A stretch of DNA of 6,812 bases, taken from Deltaproteobacteria bacterium. GTDB taxonomy: Bacteria; Myxococcota_A; UBA796; GCA-2862545. A program made the position numbers and the translations under genes. The stretch covers positions 1 through 6,812 of the forward strand of contig JAFDJI010000200.1 of the NCBI GenBank assembly GCA_019307545.1, in the 5' to 3' direction. Below are positions 4,587 through 6,812 of the stretch, piece by piece. The notes under the pieces are model-generated. The model ran no database searches, was not told the origin of the DNA, and saw only the letters and a list, made by a program, of their open reading frames with translations. Positions within the stretch are counted from its first letter, which is position 1, and every line of letters starts with the position of its first letter.

Positions 4587-6812
4587 TCACCGCGGTCCGG
4601 GGCATTCGGTGGTGTCGGTGTTCGCGAGGAGCGGGGTGCCCTGGTGGGTTCCGTTGCCGTAGAAGGCCGTGGACTGGCACCAGGAGAGTGGGTCGTCGTT
4701 GTCGATGAAGGGATCGGTCAGGTTGGGGTTCAGGGCCATGCTCGCGCCCTGCTCCCAGGGCCAGCCCTGCTGTTCTTTCCACGCCACCTCGTCCACCATC
4801 ACCGGTCCAACCGGGCCGAAGTTCTCGAAGATCAGGGCGATTCGCGCGAAGCCGAGGTCGCCCGGCTCGAGGTTGAAGTCGGTGCCCTCCCAGGTGTACA
4901 TGGACTCCCCCAGGAACTCGATGCCGCCGTTCTTGTCTTCCTGGGTGGATGCCAGGAACAGGTACAGGCCGCCCGCCTCGATCAGCGGGGCGCCCCAGGT
5001 GTCCCATTCGATCCAGAACTCCTTCACCGCGCCGACGTTCCCCTCGCCGACCACGCTCCACCCGTCGCACATCGCGATGTCTTCGGTCGTGGTGTTGCGG
5101 ACTTCGAACCACTGCCGCTGCTCCCGGTGGTTCCCGCCGCCTTCGGGGAAGTGCATGATCTCGTTCATGATCAGGTCGCCCGAGACGATCAGCCCCTCGT
5201 CGCAGTAGTCGTCGCAGTCATCGTCCAGGGCGTTCCGGATTTCGGGCGCTTCGGGGTACACGTTCGGGTCGGTGTCGAGGCAGTCCTCGCCGTAGCTCTC
5301 GGGGCAGGCCGGTTCGAACTCGAAATTGCACTCGAAGGTGTCGCCGTCCTGGTCGTAGTCGTTGTCCAGGTTGCAGTTCTGATCGAACCCGTCGTACCAG
5401 ATCTCATCGACGCCGGGGTTGACCTCGAACACGAGGTCGTCGCAATCGTCGCCGGTGGACGCGTTGCAGCTGGCGTACAAGGTCGCGTCGCAGTCGTAGC
5501 CGTCGCCGTCCTGGTCGTAGTCGCTCAAGTGGTCGCAGTTCTGGTCGACTCCGTCGTACGAGGTGTCACCGGCGTCGGGGTGGATTGCGTTCCCAAGGAT
5601 GGTGATTCCCCCTGCGTCGACGAGGCCCGCCGGATCGTCCACGCAGTCGGTGCCGGTGGACAGGCCGTCGCAGCCGGGATCCCAGTCCCCGTCGCAGTCG
5701 TAGCCATCCCCGTCCTGATCGTAGTCGTCGTCCAGGGCGCAGTCCTGGTCGATGCCGTCGTACCAGGTGTCGGTTGCGGCGGGGTTGATCAAGTTGCCCA
5801 CGATGGTGGTCCCGCCGGGGCTGGTGATTCCGGCGGGGTCGTCCACGCAGTCCGTGCCGATGTCGACGCCGCTGGGCGGGGACTCCTCACCCCAGTCGTC
5901 CCCGTCCTCGTCGCGCATGCACGGCTCGTCGAGCTTGACGCTCTCGTTGGGTGCGGCGCCCGGGAAGGTGTGGACGCTGGTGTCGTCGCAGTCCCCCGAG
6001 CTGATCGAGGTGTTGGCGCCGACCCACCCGGGGCACTCCACGAAGGTATCGGAGTCGTTGTCGATCTCGTCCAACGGGACGACCGGGGTCCCAGACACCC
6101 AGTCGTCACAGTCGTTGTTCAGGCCATCGCACAGCTCCTCGGCGCCCGGGTACACCGTGGCGAGCGCAGGGTCACAGTCGCCGCCCGCGATGGACGGGTC
6201 CCCCACCCAGAGCACGCATTCCACGTAGCCGTCCGGTTCGCCGTCGATCTCGTCGGCTGGCACGGTGGGCCAGCTGGCGACGTTGCAGTCGTTGGCTATG
6301 CCGTCGCAAAGCTCCTCGGCATCCGGGTAGACGGTCGAGGCATCGTCGTTACAGTCCCCGCCCTCCAGGGACTCGTCGGTGCCGTCGCAGCTCTCGCTGG
6401 TCACGGTGGTGTCCGAGTCCCCGAAGTCGTCGCCGTCCAGGTCGGCGTAGCAGACCGAGGTGTCCTCCCCGTCGCAGTTCTCGTCGGTGCCGTTTCCCGG
6501 GATCTCCATGGCCCCGGGATAGACGGAGGCGTCGGTGTCGTCGCAGTCGTCGGTGTTGTTGGACTCCTTCTGTTCCTTGTTGCACACCTCGTCGTCGGCG
6601 AAGACGATCGTGGGCACATCGTCGCCGAAGCCGTCCTCATCGTCGTCGAGGTAGCAGCTGATGGTGTCGAAGTCGTTGCAGTCCTGGTCGATCTCGTCGT
6701 CGGCGATCTCGCTGGCTCCCGGGTAGATGGACGCGTTGGTGTCGTCGCAGTCGCTCGCATCGTCCGCCTCGTACTGGGCGGTGTCGCAGGACCCGTCGTC
6801 GGCGAGGACGGG
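4587..6812 (-). CDS. MopE-repeat protein with C-terminal lamin-tail domain (N-terminus outside window)
   Basis: The frame is open to the right window edge, giving 741 visible residues; the true start and any signal peptide lie outside. An internal GTG at 6617 is not the start, because the repeat pattern continues upstream of it. Visible residues 21-540 hold nine MopE-type units (Put_metal_MoPE, PF11617-like) of the form DCDD...YPGA.E...DG.D.DC. Most are separated by Asp-rich calcium-loop-like linkers such as DYDQDGDGYDCD. Residues about 543-731 form a lamin-tail-like domain: GDLIMNEIMHFPEGG, then QWFEVRNTT, W-S-V-V strands, VMVDEVAW, and the closing YGNGTHQGTPLLAN. The many paired cysteines and the domain mix imply an extracytoplasmic, probably surface-attached or secreted protein. 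'Metal-binding' is only the putative family label, taken from methanotroph MopE. It is the first visible gene of the leftward unit. Confidence 0.93.
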   Translation of the reverse strand, partial: PVLADDGSCDTAQYEADDASDCDDTNASIYPGASEIADDEIDQDCNDFDTISCYLDDDEDGFGDDVPTIVFADDEVCNKEQKESNNTDDCDDTDASVYPGAMEIPGNGTDENCDGEDTSVCYADLDGDDFGDSDTTVTSESCDGTDESLEGGDCNDDASTVYPDAEELCDGIANDCNVASWPTVPADEIDGEPDGYVECVLWVGDPSIAGGDCDPALATVYPGAEELCDGLNNDCDDWVSGTPVVPLDEIDNDSDTFVECPGWVGANTSISSGDCDDTSVHTFPGAAPNESVKLDEPCMRDEDGDDWGEESPPSGVDIGTDCVDDPAGITSPGGTTIVGNLINPAATDTWYDGIDQDCALDDDYDQDGDGYDCDGDWDPGCDGLSTGTDCVDDPAGLVDAGGITILGNAIHPDAGDTSYDGVDQNCDHLSDYDQDGDGYDCDATLYASCNASTGDDCDDLVFEVNPGVDEIWYDGFDQNCNLDNDYDQDGDTFECNFEFEPACPESYGEDCLDTDPNVYPEAPEIRNALDDDCDDYCDEGLIVSGDLIMNEIMHFPEGGGNHREQRQWFEVRNTTTEDIAMCDGWSVVGEGNVGAVKEFWIEWDTWGAPLIEAGGLYLFLASTQEDKNGGIEFLGESMYTWEGTDFNLEPGDLGFARIALIFENFGPVGPVMVDEVAWKEQQGWPWEQGASMALNPNLTDPFIDNDDPLSWCQSTAFYGNGTHQGTPLLANTDTTECPGPR
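4620..5186 (-). other. Lamin-tail-like (LTD) domain region of the MopE-repeat protein
   Basis: The encoded segment has the bacterial lamin-tail pattern. It opens with G-D-L-I-M-N-E-I-M, followed by an E/W-F-E-V-R-N strand and a G-W-S-V-V strand. Then come an EAGGLYLFLAS edge, a D-E-V-A-W strand and the closing W-C-Q...YGNGTHQGTPLLAN. In bacteria this immunoglobulin-like domain usually sits at an end of secreted or surface proteins. The role here is probably anchoring or adhesion, which is inference. Confidence 0.75.
5193..6752 (-). repeat. Nine-unit MopE-type repeat array (coding)
   Basis: The Asp-Cys opening each unit occurs at visible residues 21, 89, 153, 212, 274, 321, 389, 456 and 510, giving spacings of 68, 64, 59, 62, 47, 68, 67 and 54. 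Units 1-4, 8 and 9 are close to the standard short form. Unit 5 lacks the closing DG-x-D-x-DC half. Units 6 and 7 carry an extra stretch of about 14 residues between DCVDDPAG and NPAA/HPDA. The last unit ends in DDDCDDYCDEG just before the lamin-tail domain. Each unit likely folds around a disulfide and acidic ligands. Confidence 0.85.
5451..5858 (-). repeat. Direct tandem repeat, two copies of 204 bp, within the MopE gene
   Basis: Copy 1 (5858 to 5655) and copy 2 (5654 to 5451) each encode 68 residues starting GTDCVDDPAG, and both include DYDQDGDGYDCD. Both also share the long-form insert and a YDG-x-DQ-x-C closing. The DNA is visibly similar over long blocks, for example the GTCGCAGTCGTAGCC stretch on the plus strand in each copy. 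This indicates a relatively recent in-frame duplication. Confidence 0.75.

Noticed and set aside
4175..4708. Plus-strand open frames rich in Ser/Arg or Val/Leu across the acidic region
   Set aside because: They are complements of the GAG/GAC codon runs of the acidic protein and show no independent sign of coding.
4582..5112. Upstream extension of the acidic protein's frame as far as 5112
   Set aside because: This part overlaps the conserved lamin-tail domain in another frame and reads as Arg/Gly/His-rich nonsense. The real gene begins at 4581 or 4590.
6615..6617. GTG as the start of the MopE-repeat protein
   Set aside because: The frame stays open to the window edge and encodes a further full MopE unit (DCDDTNASIYPGASE) upstream, so the gene is partial in this window.
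5193..6752. Recurring GTCGTCGCAGTC-like words suggesting a CRISPR or microsatellite array
   Set aside because: They are codons for the Asp-Cys-Asp-Asp motif of the protein repeats. Spacing is irregular and in frame, with no constant repeat and spacer pattern.

Overview
The window is GC-rich and densely coding. It holds four genes on the minus strand that look like one transcription unit, plus one short convergent gene on the plus strand at the left edge. The large MopE-repeat/lamin-tail surface-type protein, the high GC and the absence of recognisable phage or insertion elements suggest a Myxococcota-like (former deltaproteobacterial) genome. That taxonomic guess is inference from gene content only.

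Layout from left to right: a small two-module zf-TFIIB-type zinc-binding protein (24-449, +) ends 9 bp from the end of the leftward unit, and an imperfect hairpin covers both stop codons. The leftward unit, read from the right edge, starts with a cysteine- and aspartate-rich protein (4587-6812). It is cut by the window edge and has nine MopE-type putative metal-binding units followed by a C-terminal lamin-tail domain. Next is a 190-residue protein (4009-4581) with an extremely acidic N-terminal half and a C-terminal half resembling the retropepsin-like 'ATP-dependent zinc protease' fold, with the catalytic motif eroded. After a 26 bp gap come two ABC exporter half-transporters (2237-3982 and 459-2240) that overlap by GTGA.

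The two ABC proteins most likely form one heterodimeric exporter of the MdlAB/BmrCD/TM287-288 type. The first has Asp in place of the catalytic Walker B Glu. The second has a non-canonical LSVGE signature. Both defects fall in the same composite ATP site, while the other site is fully consensus.

The tight spacing, with no gap above 26 bp and two GTGA junction opportunities, suggests co-transcription. A functional link between the surface protein, the acidic protein and the exporter is not shown by the sequence. The least explained element is the acidic plus degenerate-protease protein. No RNA gene, CRISPR array, insertion sequence or attachment site was seen, and there is no non-coding stretch longer than about 30 bases.
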